Source of the DNA: Scenedesmus sp. ARA3 | Lineage: Eukaryota > Chlorophyta > Chlorophyceae > Sphaeropleales > Scenedesmaceae | Length of the DNA: 64,000 nucleotides | Assembly: GCA_004335835.1 (NCBI GenBank) | Contig: RWJK01001820.1 | Location: forward strand, 1 to 64,000 | Direction: 5' to 3' | Part shown: positions 21,901-39,693 of the stretch, one piece after another | Layout: every line of letters begins with the position of its first letter | Position numbering within the stretch: position 1 is the stretch's first letter | The notes under the pieces: model-generated | Seen by the model: the letters and a program-made list of their open reading frames with translations, nothing else | What the model was told of the DNA's origin: nothing | The model's database searches: none | Position numbers and translations under genes: made by a program

Positions 21901-23405
21901 CTTGCATCCCCGTCGCAAAAGCAGCTGCTTCTGTGCCATGGTCTGGACCAGGAACGCGGTACACTGGCATAAGCCACCGGACACAAACCCCTGCTGCTAC
22001 AGCAGCTGCTTCCTATGGTTGGCTCATGCTGCTTTGCAGTCCATCCACAAGCCCTGCAATCTGCAGCCATCAATGGTTTCTTTTCCTGCTCTTGCTTCAA
22101 AGGCCCCAGCAGCGGCTGCTCTAGACATTAACTGTGTTGCCTCTTTTCCACCAAGCTCGCCTGCCAGGCTGCTGCTGCTGCTACTGCTGCTGCTGCTGCT
22201 GCCCACCTGCGTGGGGCGTTGTTTCTTCCAGATGCTGCGCACCAAGCCTGGCTGCCGGGCTGCTGGACTGCTGCTGCTGCTTGCTGGCTGTTTGGTACCC
22301 TTCCACTGCGACTGCTTGCCCACCTGTGTAAGGCCCTGCTTCTTCATGATGCTGCGCACCGAGCCGTGTGCCATGTAGGGCATCACCAGCCACAGCTCGC
22401 GCCCCACCACAAAGGAGGTGTGCAGCTGCAGCACGTTGGGGTGCTGCAGCCTGCGCATCAGCGTGGCCTCGCGGATGAGGGCCATCTGCAGCAACGGGTG
22501 AAGCAATGTCGGCCAGCTGGTGTTAGGAAGGTTGCGCTGCTTCTCCCAACAGCGTTGTACCAGGCGCATACGCCGGCCCGACTACTGCCACGCGTGTTGT
22601 AGACCCTAATGTCTATGCAGCATGCCTATTTCCTGCAATCACATGCGCCAGGCACAGCTGGGCCTGCTTGTGTGGATGTGCGGTTGTTGTTGCTGCAGCA
22701 GCTGCAGCTGGGCCTGCTTGTTGGGATGCAATGCCACTGCTGCTGCGGCAGCCGCTGTACCTGCTGCTGCTGTTGCTGCTGCTCACCAAGTCGTAGTTGA
22801 GGCTTGCATCAAGGTCTAGCTTCTTGACAGCAACGATCTCGTTAAACGGCTTGCAGCGGGCACAGTACACCTGTGCGCAGCAACAGAGGCAACCCAACAA
22901 CCCTAGTTGATAGTCTGACTGCCTGGTGCTAAAAGGTACACTTTGCTTGGGAGACTGACGTCCAGCAGGTTAAAGCAAGCAAGTGAGCTGACTGATATGG
23001 CACAGAATGATGTGGTCATGTACTGTAGCGCAACCGCACGCATGAACTGTCCTGCTCACCGCTGCACTTGCACCTTTGCCAGCTTTGTGTAGCAGCTCAT
23101 ACTGCTTTGGATCCACGGGCCATTCCCTGCAACAGCAGATATTGCTTTCAGGAAATTGAAGTAGCTTGACTGTCAGCTGAGCTGACATGCATGCAGCCTG
23201 AAGCAGTTCAAGCAGGAGCAGCAAGCATCCAGCTAGCTGTTCTGAACACTGGCAGAATGATGCAGAGAAGTCATGGCACCCACCTATCCAGCTCCACATC
23301 AAGCTCTCCGTATTTTCTGGAGCTCTTCTGATGTAATAGCTTCGAAGGCTTTTGGGCTGCCACGCACAGTTGCTTCAGGCCAGCTGTGAACAGTCCGCAA
23401 TCCAT
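18959..23405 (-). CDS. STE20-family protein kinase, plant FRAY/OXSR1-like (kinase 1)
   Basis: Ten exons (minus): 23405-23284, 23126-23060, 22870-22787, 22485-22324, 21746-21651, 21403-21326, 21067-20970, 20323-20173, 19899-19618, 19411-18959; 530 residues, phases agree throughout. Kinase domain about residues 47-300: glycine loop GKGASAAV, lysine in VAVKKLD (K79), catalytic HRDIKADN (D175), DFG at 193-195, then [13 protein letters not shown] and [25 protein letters not shown] and the ELAQG/RPPLSRAHPM region place it with the plant SPAK/OSR1-like (FRAY-like) group. The tail (residues 301-530) is acidic and Gln/Ala-rich; I see no RFx[V/I] motif or CCT domain in it. Parts of exons 4, 7 and 8 are echoed in introns. 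Confidence 0.9.
20399..20604 (-). repeat. Two echoes of the kinase 1 exon start YDASADMWSVGITMIELAQG
   Basis: About 20399-20462 and 20530-20604 encode YDASADMWSVGITMIELAQG and YNTSADMWWVGITMIDLAQG, with acceptor-like CTGCAG or CCGCAG on the minus strand. They lie upstream of real exon 20323-20173. Confidence 0.88.
20853..20903 (-). repeat. Echo of the kinase 1 exon end [10 protein letters not shown]
   Basis: The minus strand reads VVGTPCWMVPEEWPKTGEG, a copy of [18 protein letters not shown] plus its GTGAGG-type donor, downstream of real exon 21067-20970. Confidence 0.85.
22203..22250 (-). repeat. Echo of the kinase 1 exon end RSIMKKQGLTQ
   Basis: The minus strand reads RSIWKKQRPTQ followed by GTGGGC, the same donor as real exon 22485-22324, about 100 bp downstream. 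Confidence 0.85.
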
Positions 23406-24198
23406 GCCTCCCAAAGGGACTGTTCGCTACTCCTGCTCCTGGTTGCTTTGATGACGTGTTTAAACCATTACTAGTACCTTACAGATACTAAAAGCTTCTC
23501 CGCAACCAGCAAAGGAGCTCCGAATGCGACGAGTGCAGCTTGGGCGCGAAGCCCTGTAGCCTGCACGCAAGACTCCCACAACGCGCCTATTTGTGGCTCA
23601 TTGATGTCGATGTTCACCAAAACATCAGCAATTGACGCTCCTGAGGTGCTCGCTTGAAGGTGTTACATGGAGTTTTGACTGATGTGAACCCGTGTCACAC
23701 ATGCGTCATGACAGCCTGGCTGAGCCGTGACGTGGATCTTCCTGCTTGCAGGAAAACACGCTGACTTCAAAGTCAGAGTGCATTGAATGCCAACAACAGT
23801 TCAAGCAATACCAACAAGCACAGCATTGAGCCTGGCCGTGCCCCACCAACCCCTCATGCCTGCACCTGTACCTAAAGTTGACCCCCCTCAGGTGATCCCC
23901 TGCTCAACACGCCCATATGTTTGGGGTGTGAGCGTCATTATAAAGTCGCCAGTCCAGCAAACCCCATGTGCAACAGTAGCTTCAGCTATGGACGGCACAG
24001 CTGGGCCAACATGCCGATGTCATGACTGTGGACGACTCAAATGAAGGATGTTCTCCACGATGCAAAGTATCATGGCAATGTCAAGTCAACAGTAGGAAAA
24101 TAATGATTATGGGTCATACCAAGCGTCTCACACAGTCCAGACAAAATAAACGTTTCATGTATCGACACAGATCTTGAGCGCTGTGCCGGCCACACTGC
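23406..24198. other. Promoter region of kinase 1 / 3' flank of acylphosphatase
   Basis: Intergenic DNA between two minus-strand genes, with few CAG/CTG units. TGTAA occurs on the minus strand near 23662-23666 and 23476-23480, far from the acylphosphatase stop. No coding sequence recognised. Confidence 0.5.
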
Positions 24199-25992
24199 TC
24201 ATTCAGTCCACAGCATCTCGAAGGCATCATATTCGCCTGTTGCTGCGCCCCAGCTGCTCTCAATGCCAGCAACATCAGCTTCCGGCGACCCTGCAGCAGC
24301 ACCACACAGCACAAGGCATTTACACCCGCCAAGGTCAGGTATCTGCGGCTTGATGGCAGTAATTAATTTAGTGCTCACCATGAGCTAGTGACTAGCTAGC
24401 CAAGAATCATGTTCAGAAGCTGTGGCTCCGATAAAGGCAATGAAGTTTGCTTGCAGTGTCAGGATCTGCATGCCACCTGAGCAGCGCCTCCAGGTCCAAA
24501 GGTACACAACAACAGCACAGCCAGCAGCTCGCAGCTACAGCCATGCCTTACCCCTCCCCCTCTACCTGTGTGCAGCCACTTGAGCAGTGCCTCCAGATCC
24601 TGTAGGCACGGAAAAGCAGCGCAGCCAGCAGCACGCAAGCTACAGCCAGCTAGCCCCCTTCCCCACCTGTGTGCAGTCACTTAAGCAGCGCCTGTAGGTC
24701 GTCTTGTACACAAATACAGCACAGCCAGCAGCAGGCAAGCTACAGCCACCCATTCCCCCATCCCCTGACCCGTGTGCAGCCACTTCAGCAGTGCCTCCAG
24801 GTCCTCTTGGTACACGATCACAGCACAGGCTGCAGCACGCAAGCTACAGGTAGCAGCACGATTCAGCCAACCAGCTACAGCCAACCACCCAACCAGCTAC
24901 AGTCGAACAGCCAACACCCACCCACCTGTGTGCAGCCACTTGAGCAGTGCCTCCAGATCTTCCTGGTACCCCTCTGCAGTGACCTCCACGCGGCCATCAC
25001 GCCTGTTGCGCACCCAGCCAGTCACACCAAGCTCCAGGGCCTTGCTCTGCAGGGCATGCGCAACAGTAGATTTAAAGAGGCCCGTGGCATCACCACAGCC
25101 GCAGGTATTCTTCCCAGCCAGTGACACCCAGCTCCAGCGCCTTACTCTGCAGGGCAGGCACAGCAGGGAGCCAGGCGTCCTTATGCACAGCCTGTGCGGC
25201 GCTCCTGCAGCTGTATGGACTGCTGATGCAGGTGCTTCTGCTTCTGCTGCTGCTGCTACTGCTGGGAGCTCTGCCTGAACTCCCGACACGACCTAAGAGT
25301 CTTTGGTAGCTGGCGCGCTGCATTGGTACAACGGATTGTCACAGCATAATGCTAGGCACTCTTATGCACAGCCAGTGCTGCACTCCTGCAGCTAGTGCTG
25401 CTGCTGCGGCAGCCAAGGACCAAAGCTGCCTGCTTTAAAGTGGTAGCTGGTGTGCTAACATGGCGGGTGTACTGTTGGCAGGCTGCCTCGGGGGGCAAGG
25501 CACTAGGCAGTGCAGCATGCCCAGCAGCACTGCAGAGCTGCCAGTCAATAAGCTGGCTCTGGCGCCCTCTGTCACTGCAGCAGCTGCGTGTTCAGGACCC
25601 ACCCTTGTATAGTTTCTAAAGAAGACGCCTTGGACACGGCCTGCATTGTAAAAGGATGAACACCTTAGCAACCGCATGATGAAGTGAGGAGCCAGGCGAC
25701 AGTGCATGATGAGCAGTTGGCGACAAGAGCTGAAGAGCTGCTGTTGTACTGCCTGCACCTGCAGCAGTACAGCATGCATGCCTGAGCTGCAGCAGCGGCC
25801 GCCTTGCTGCTGCTCACCGGACACAAACACATGCAAGCGCTTGCTAAGGCTTGTGCTGGCTTTTCCCATGGCATAGCAGCGCAAGTTCAGCCTTGCACGA
25901 GTTACTGGCAGAGCTGTAGCGGCTACAGGCGTTGACAGCCACTGCTGCACAGCCAGCCGACTGTTGCACACGTGTCTAGCTGCCCTCTGCAT
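24199..25992 (-). CDS. Acylphosphatase with N-terminal extension
   Basis: Acylphosphatase (EC 3.6.1.7) hydrolyses acyl phosphates such as 1,3-bisphosphoglycerate. Exons (minus): 25992-25818, 25640-25603, 25046-24926, 24290-24199; 141 residues. The core reads KRLHVFVSGRVQGVFFRNYT, then GVTGWVRNRRDG, EVTAEGYQED and LLKWLHTGSPEADV. The catalytic Arg is R67 (in FFRNYT) and the catalytic Asn N85 (in WVRN), 18 residues apart exactly as in the family (Arg23/Asn41). Residues 1-42 form an Arg-rich, acid-poor extension (starts MQRAARHVCNSRLAVQQW) that looks like an organelle transit peptide; a second Met at residue 42 could start a cytosolic form. The end of the third exon is echoed four times. Confidence 0.93.
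24470..24969 (-). repeat. Five-copy array of the acylphosphatase exon end DLEALLKWLHTG plus donor
   Basis: The real end is at 24926-24969. Copies lie at about 24769-24813, 24664-24711, 24564-24605 and 24470-24498, spaced about 100-150 bp. The nearest is perfect at protein level (YQEDLEALLKWLHTG) and the furthest is truncated. All but the last keep a GT donor context. They lie between exons 3 and 4, so alternative use is possible. Confidence 0.9.
25114..25152 (-). repeat. Echo of the acylphosphatase exon start SKALELGVTGW
   Basis: The minus strand reads CTGCAG/AGTAAGGCGCTGGAGC and on through LGVTGWEE, about 70-100 bp upstream of real exon 25046-24926. Confidence 0.85.
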
Positions 25993-26372
25993 GCAGTGTA
26001 TGTCACGCAGGGTGTATCTCTAGCAACGTGAAGCTGCTGCTGACAAGCTGGACACAAACTGCTGCTGCTGCTGCTGCTGCTGCTGACAAGTGCTGAAGAG
26101 TGAAAGATGGACATCTATTTACGTGTGATGATTAAGCAAGTGCGGTCGACGAATCACCAGCCAATGGTGTTCTGTTGAACCGGTTTTAACATCTGCTACA
26201 GACACGTCAGTACGACTGGCAGCACATGCACACCATTCGACATCAGACCAGCTAGACGGGAGTATGTTCGTGCTGCAGTCGCCTGAGGAAGTCTTCAGTG
26301 CTTCAGGCAGTACTAGTCTGATCGAGAGCGTACCTGCGGCAACCTACATTGTTCATTCAGTGGTCGGCAACG
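25993..26372. promoter_or_regulatory. Putative bidirectional promoter, acylphosphatase / SSL
   Basis: 380 bp between divergent start codons (25992 minus and 26373 plus), with a short CTG run near 26050-26083. Both promoters and 5' UTRs must fit here unless there are upstream non-coding exons. Confidence 0.55.
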
Positions 26373-27516
26373 ATGCTTGCAAACGCATTCTTTGTAGGCT
26401 TTATAGCCTTGCTAGCCGCTGTAGAGTTCGGTGAGGCTCGAAGTGCTGTGCTGCCGTCAGTTAGGGAGTTGCTGCGCAGAGCAGGCGCGATAAGCCATTC
26501 CAGCCCGACATACGATGTAATCAAGAAGGCAATAATGCCTCGCATAGTAATGGCTGCTTCGAGGCAGCTGTGCTTGCTCTGTTGGCGGTCTGGGTTTGCA
26601 CTGGCTGCTGCTGCTACTGTACAGCTACCAGCCTAGCTCTGGCTGTGATTGCACAACTGCTGCATGCTGTCTGCCTTGGTCGTTGCTTGCAGGTCAAGTA
26701 ACAGTGCGTCTTCCGTTTCCTCCGGGGGTTGAGTATGACTACATGGCAGAGCCTCCTGCAGAGGGGCTGCCTCTCAAATGGGACAAGGGCTTCATAGTAG
26801 AGAATGATGTCCTCACAAAAGCCAAGTTTGTACTGGCAGATGAGATAGTAGGTGCGTCGAAAACTGTCTCACATGACTGCTGCTGTGCAAACACCTGGCA
26901 GTGTCCAAGGTAATAGTGTGGTATGGGCTAAGCAGATGCAAGCCTGCTGCTGAGCGCATGCCCCTTGTCGATGCCTCAGTAGCGGCTGGTTCCAAGCACA
27001 CGCAGTTACAGCAGTTGAAGCACCTGCCGCAGGCCTCAATGCATTATGCACATTAGGGGTCCGTTGAGCAATAATGAAAACCTGCTTGGTGCTTGCGTGG
27101 CCTGCAGGTGTTGAAACAGTTGCTGTCGCTCCGGATGGCAAGCTCGGACTGGTCGACAGGTTTGGCAAGGTGAGCTGCTGCTGCTGCTGCTGCTGCTGCT
27201 GCAAAAAGCCTGTGGGCGGACTGTCAGCTGTTAGAAGGCTTGTTTTAAAGCAGCAACGAGGCTCGCAACATCAGCAGCGCAGCAGCAATGTCTGGCAACA
27301 GCGTAACATCTGCATCTGGAAAATGCATGCCGCACCAGAACCGTTTGGGCAAATGGCAGCTGCAACAACAGCAGGAACAGAGCAGCGATCTGCGCTCTGC
27401 ATACTGCTATCACTTTGCTGCATGACCAGCACAAATCCCACAGCACATAAACAGCAAAATTCAATCATCTCCCTGTAACTGCTGTCTTCTTGCAAATAAT
27501 CACTGCTGCCCCGCTG

Positions 27517-27568
<52 letters not shown>

Positions 27569-30500
27569 AGATCTTCATTGCTACACCAGATGGCCGTGGC
27601 GGCTACAGCATCCCCAAGGAGCCGCTTGCATACTCATCACCCGGAAGGACACTGGGCGTGAAGTTTGACGCTGACGGTGATCTGTACATGGCCAACAGCC
27701 CACTGGGACTGTTGCAGCTGGTGGCTCCAGGTGATTATCAACTTAGGTTGAAGTTTAACAAGTGCACTATGGCTGAATCTCCTTTAACTTGAGATGTAGT
27801 AATGACGCTGACGGTGATTTGTACATGGCCAACAGCCCACTAGGCCTGCTGCAGCTGGTGGCTCCAGGTGAATGACAAGACTAAAATGCAATAAACATGG
27901 CTGAATGCGTTCACAAGTGAGACGTTGTGATGGTGGCGGTGAATACCCTTTCAAAGAGAGATGCAGTGTTGCTGACGGTGATTTGTACATGGCCAACAGC
28001 CCACTGGGCCTGCTGCAGCTGGTGGCACCAGGTGATTAGCAACTTAGGTTGAAGTTTAACAAGTGCGCTATGGCTGAACCTCCTTTAACTTGAGATGTAG
28101 TGATGACGCTGATGGTGATTTGTACACGGCCAACAGCCCACTGGGACTGTTGCAGCTGATGGCGCCAGGTGAGCTGTCAAAAAAGCTCAGAGCTCACACA
28201 TAAACGTAGCTGCTTTGTTGAATAACACTTTCATGGTTTACTGCTGGCGTTAGCTGCTTTGAAAGGTCAGTGACTGGTTTGCCTACTGGCAAGTACCTGC
28301 AAAACCGCTCCTGCACCAGATGCCAACCGCACCTGCCTGTACTTGCGTGTGCTGCTATTTGGTACTGCTTGTGCTGCTTTGCTACTGTGTTGCCTGACAC
28401 CTGGTGACGCCGCTAGCTCCATGTAACATTCAGGCGACGCTGAGAACCAGAAGCTCATCGTGGCCACTGGCAGGATCCGTGTTTCGCCCCTGCTGCTTGT
28501 GCTGCTTGTTCCTGCTTGCAATGCTTGACTGTTGTACTTCTGTACTGCCGTGCCAGGTGACGCTGAGCACCAGAAGCTCGCCCTGGCCACCGGCATGGTC
28601 TCTGCCACTCCCCCTGCAAACGTCACTGCACTGCTTGTACTTCTATGCTGTGCCAGGTGACACTGAGAACCAGAAGCTCATCCTTCCCCTCTTGCACAGG
28701 TTCACTGGCACCCCCTTGCAATGCTTGCTGGCTGCTTGTACTTCCATGCTGTGCTGTTGTGTCAGGTGACGCTGAGAACCAGAAGCTCGTCCTGGCCACC
28801 GGCAGGATCAGCGACGAGTCGCCGCTGCTGCCAGGGTACCCGGTGGAGTTTGCCAACGCACTGGACATCGCGTCAGACGGCACCGTCTACCTCTCCAGCT
28901 CAACAGACGTGCTGGCATACAAGTGAGCAGCAGTGAGCAGTGGCAGTGAGCAGTGCGCCAGCTGGGGAATGGAATGCAGCGATGAGGGAGCAGCATACAC
29001 AGAGAGGATAGTTACATGTGCGTCCTGGCGCGATCTTAAGTTATATGAGCCACAGCACCATGATGTGGATGGTTGTGGCCTGGTGGTAGGTGCTGCTGCC
29101 TGGCGGATGCTTCGTGCATGCTCTGCATTGCCTAAACGCGACATCTTGCTGTTAATCATGTAGCGTGCTGGCAGGTCACAAAGCGCTGCTGCTGCTGCTG
29201 CTGCTGCTTCTGCTGCTGCGCTGTGGCCCTGCAGGACGGAGGACAGCTCCTGGGATGTGCTGGACTCTGTGTTTGTGACCATCGCCAAGGGCGCACCGGC
29301 AGGTGAGGCACGCGCATGTACATGTGTATACGTGTTGCTGTTGTGCCCAAAAGCTTTCACGCTACATTGCTGATGTGGCCTTCACCTTTAACAAAAGTGA
29401 GACACAGCACAGCCTGAAAGCCCTGCTACCAAGTGCTGTGGCCCCTGGCTGCCATCATGATTGTGATCGTCGTGCCACTGCTGCATTATTGCAGCCCACA
29501 CCATTGCAGGCATGCCGCTGGGGTACCTCACTTGCAACGGCTCCACCACTGCACGCATGAGTGATCTCCGGTCTCTGCTGCCTCTCTCCATCTTCACCTT
29601 GCAATATCTGTGCCACCTGTTAATGCAGGCATGCTGCTGGCGTACCACCCCTCCAACGGCTCCACCATCGCGCTGATGGACAAGCTGTGGTTTGGCAACG
29701 GCGTGGCGCTGTCGCCTGCTGAGGACTACGTGCTGGTGGCCGACTCCATCCAGATGAGGATCCACAGGTAAGCATAATATTCTTTTGTGGTTGGGTCAAG
29801 AGTTGGGTGATAATTATCTTTGGCGTGGCGCTGTTGCCTGCTGAGGAGTACGTGCTGGTGGCAGACTCCATCCAGATGAAGATCCACAGGTGGGGCTATG
29901 TCTTATGTCATTTGCTCAAGTCTTATGTCTTATGTCCTGTGTCCTATGTTGCCTGTTGAGGACTACGTGCTGGTGGCGGACTCCATGTAGATGAAGATCC
30001 ACAGGTGGGGCTATGTCTTATGTCATTTGCTCAAGTCTTATGTCTTATGTCCTGTGTCCTATGTTGCCTGTTGAGGACTACGTGCTGGTGGCGGACTCCA
30101 TGTAGATGAAGATCAACAGGTGCAGATGAGATTTGGCATTGCAGATGATAGTTCTACAATGGCCAGAAGCTTGGTGCTGATTTCACCATGTTGCGCATAA
30201 TCACAATGATGAAGAGCTGCTGCTTTGTGCATTGCTGTGGCACTTGACTGCCGCCTGACAACTGCTGCTGCTGCTGCTGCTGCCGCAGGTACTGGCTGCA
30301 GGGCCCCAAGGCAGGCAGCTCGGAGGTGTTCATGGACAACCTGCCTGGCCCTCCTGACGGCATCAGCCTGGCAGGCGACGGCGTGAACTTCTGGGTGACC
30401 ATCTACTCAGAGGTGCGGTTGCACTATGAACTTCACGATTACGTCACTTCCGCTTTACTTCATAAGCAGCAGTGTGCATGGAGCATTTGTGCCAGCAGCT

Positions 30501-30706
30501 CTGCAGGGAGCCTGTGTACTTGTTCAGCAATCGGGCACCTGCAGATGGTGTAATGGCACATTGCAGCTGTGAACACACAGCTTTCACAACACGGTGGTGA
30601 AGCTGCTGGCAGCTGCCGACATGTCTGATGCTGCATGCTTTCACATGCCTTTGAGCTTACGTCACCTTCCGATCCCCTGCGGCGCGTAACCCCACCACAT
30701 GTCTGC

Positions 30707-30769
<63 letters not shown>

Positions 30770-31925
30770 AGCCGAGCGCGCTGATGAGCCTGACGCACAT
30801 CCGGCTGGTGCGCGTGCTGACCGCGTGGGCGCCGCGCCTCATGCGGCTGCTGGGTGTGCAGATGCCCCGGCGGGGCGTGGTGCTCAAGGTCAGCCCACAG
30901 GGGCAGGTGCTGCAGGTGAGACCGCATAAGTAATGTGATTATGTACGCGGGATGCAGGTTCAGTAATATGTTACGTTATGTTGGGTGCTGGGTGTGCAGA
31001 TGCCCCGGCGGGGTGTGGTGCTCAAGGTCAGCCCACAAGGCAAGGTGCTACAGGTGAGAGCGCTGAAGTGTTGTGTCATGTATATATGGTGCTGTATATA
31101 TATGTTGACAATGCAGCGGTAGCTGTGGCAGGCGGGGCGTGGTGCTCAAGGTCAGCCCGCAGGGGCAGGTGCTGCAGGTGAGCACGCGGAGGTTTACTGT
31201 CAGTATACCATGTTGTTATGTTGACAGTGTAGCCGTAGGTGCGGCAGGCGCGGCGTGGTGCTTAAGGTCAGCCCGCAGGGGCAGGTGCTGCAGGTGAGCA
31301 GTCAGGATGGTGCAGGGATGAGCACGCATAGTGGCGCTTGTATCTCCATGCGTGCGCTATGCACTGTTGAGGTGGTGGTGTGGTGCTCAAGGTCAGCCCG
31401 CAGGGGCAGGTGCTGCAGGTGAGCGCGCGGGAGAGTTATGTATGTATCACATGATGCAGTTAGCATTCTGTTATGTTGACAATGGAGCCGTAGGTGTGGC
31501 AGGCACGCGGTGGTGCTCAAGGTCAGCCCGCAGGGACAGGTGCTGCAGGTGAGATCGTGGCGCGCTGAGCCCACTGCAAATCAGCATCCATGCATCCAAT
31601 GCGGAGCGAGTTCAGGATCAAACCACCACCGTGTGGGTGGGATTCTGCGAGGAGTTGTGCCGTGGCGGTCCTGGCGTGGCGCAGACGGCGCGAACTGGCG
31701 GCGGTCTCCGCACTTCATGTGCTGTGTGCCACTCAATATGGCCAGCAACCGTCAATGCCATTGCGTGTTTCAGGCTTTCTGCTTCTGTTGCTGCAGGTGC
31801 TGGGCGATGCCACGGGCAAGGTGATGTATGGCGTGACGAGTGCTGTGGAGGCGGACGGCAAGCTGTTTTTGGGCACCATCCGCAGGAAGGGTGTGCCTGT
31901 GCTGGACCTGAAGGCCATCCAGTAG
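26373..31925 (+). CDS. Strictosidine-synthase-like / APMAP-type six-bladed propeller protein
   Basis: Exons: 26373-26430, 26693-26851, 27108-27169, 27571-27730, 28766-28922, 29235-29302, 29629-29767, 30289-30412, 30772-30915, 31797-31925; 399 residues, all phases agree. The N-terminus [19 protein letters not shown] is a membrane anchor or signal. The remainder carries the family's propeller motifs: [86 protein letters not shown], and [14 protein letters not shown] near the end. Plant strictosidine-synthase-like proteins and animal APMAP share this fold, act as hydrolases or arylesterase-like enzymes, and mostly are not alkaloid synthases. The real substrate is unknown. Four exon ends are echoed, one of them five times. 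Confidence 0.9.
27798..28170 (+). repeat. Three echoes of the SSL exon end [20 protein letters not shown]
   Basis: About 27798-27871, 27973-28032 and 28101-28170, after real exon 27571-27730. All keep the CAG/GTGA-type donor. The third has [16 protein letters not shown]. Confidence 0.9.
28433..28700 (+). repeat. Three echoes of the SSL exon start [13 protein letters not shown]
   Basis: About 28433-28477, 28555-28594 and 28655-28700, before real exon 28766-28922. Variants read [27 protein letters not shown] and [16 protein letters not shown] acceptor borders are kept. Confidence 0.9.
29822..30120 (+). repeat. Three echoes of the SSL exon end [15 protein letters not shown]
   Basis: About 29822-29892, 29945-30004 and 30062-30120. 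The last two are nearly identical to each other, including about 60 bp of flank, and share an in-frame TAG (DSM-stop-MKI), so they come from a later duplication of an already mutated echo. Confidence 0.9.
30718..30771 (+). repeat. (CTG)n run ending at an SSL acceptor
   Basis: About 17 uninterrupted CTG units that end GCTGCAG exactly at the 3' splice site of exon 30772-30915. A similar run of about 15 units lies at 27524-27570 before exon 27571. Confidence 0.9.
30868..31552 (+). repeat. Six-copy array of the SSL exon end [14 protein letters not shown] plus donor
   Basis: The real end is at 30868-30915. Copies lie at about 31003-31053, 31131-31180, 31229-31294, 31369-31422 and 31500-31552, each ending GGTGCTRCAG/GTGAGN. 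The coding part is almost unchanged (one Q-to-K), much better kept than the flanks, so either the copies are recent or they are under constraint. Confidence 0.92.
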
Positions 31926-32591
31926 TACAGCTGCGTCCAATCAAGTCACCAATAAAGTCACAGAAAGACTGGCTGCATGATTGGCGTTGTGTGGTTGGGA
32001 CAGCAAGACAAAGTGCGGGGTTGGTTGAGTGGAACAGCGTCTGCGGAAGTGTCTGCATGTGTCATCATTGTTGGTGTTTGCATGTGGTCTGTGGCTGCTT
32101 GAAGTAGCACTGTAGGAGGTCCAGGCTTTCAGTGTTGCTGTGTTCAAGCTGTGTCTATGGATGAACCAGCGTACTGCACCACCTGGTGGAGCTTCCACAG
32201 CCGGTGTGCTTTGTGCCTAGATACTCGTCGGTCAAAGTAGGTCAACGGCTTACTGTCCAGCTCGCACCAGCCAGCACATGCCGGCTCTACTAAGCAGCAT
32301 CAGCCTTGAAGTTGCCGTTGTTGCAACCTCAAGAAGCGAAGATCGGCCGACAAGCACACGAAAGCCCTAGGAGGGGCGGTGCACTGGCAACCCGAGGAGG
32401 TTAGGTGACTTGAGCTTACACCTGCTGCTGTCTATCAGTCCTGTATTGATGCAAATAGCCATGGAAGCGTTCGCAGACCCGCCCACCACACCCTTGTTGC
32501 CAGGCGCTCATGCGTCTTGTTGTGCACATGTCAACGGCTTGAATTGAAGCTGAGATTTGTCGTTCTACAACCAAAGAACACAACTGCAGCC
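31926..32591. other. Intergenic region between SSL and kinase 2
   Basis: Holds the 3' UTR of SSL and the promoter of kinase 2 (both plus). I see no coding sequence or repeat of note. Confidence 0.5.
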
Positions 32592-39010
<6,419 letters not shown>

Positions 39011-39693
39011 CTGCAGCAGCAGGGGTGCCGGCACAGCTGCAGCAGCTGGTGCTGCGATCAAGCAGCAGCAGGGCAGTGCGTTGGGTTGTAGGGTTTGGTG
39101 TGTTTGAAGGTTGGCTGCACAGTGGGGCGGGAGAGGGCAGGGCAGGGGTTGAAGAGGCGGGGTGGCATTTGCGCATTATGACTGCCGCTGCAGCATCAGT
39201 GGCTTAGTAGCATAGCATTGGGCAAGCAGTTAGGCTGCAGTCGCACATGTGCACGTGCCTGCAGGTGCTGCATGTATGTGGTCACGGCGGGCATAAGGCA
39301 TAGCAGGCAGGCAATGTGTTGAGGCCAATGCTGTTATCTGTTGTGACTGTGTAGATGTGGCCGCAAGTGAGGGCTGTAGGTAGGGTTTGATTGATGCTCT
39401 GCTGCATGGTTAGGGCGGGTACATGGCAGCAGCAGCCAGCAGCGCTGGCGCACCTTGAGGGTAGCATTATGTTTGCAGCACTGCCATTGCAGATGCGAGC
39501 TGTGCAAGCATACAGGTTATGATGATGATGCAGCATACACGTCGACCTGACGTCAGAAGCTTGGTGTCTGTATTGTCTGCTATGTTTGCCCGGGCCCGGG
39601 CTGAATGTGTCTGAGGTACCACATTGATGAGGCACTGGATGATGAGCGGCAGCATTTGTGTTATTTGGGTGTTGGCCGTCTGTTCGTGTTCCG

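Noticed and set aside
26431..26692. Longer first exon of the SSL gene reading through to codon GTA near 26550
   Set aside because: The frame does not join the next exon; the GTGAGG donor at 26431 gives the correct phase and a clean anchor-to-propeller junction.
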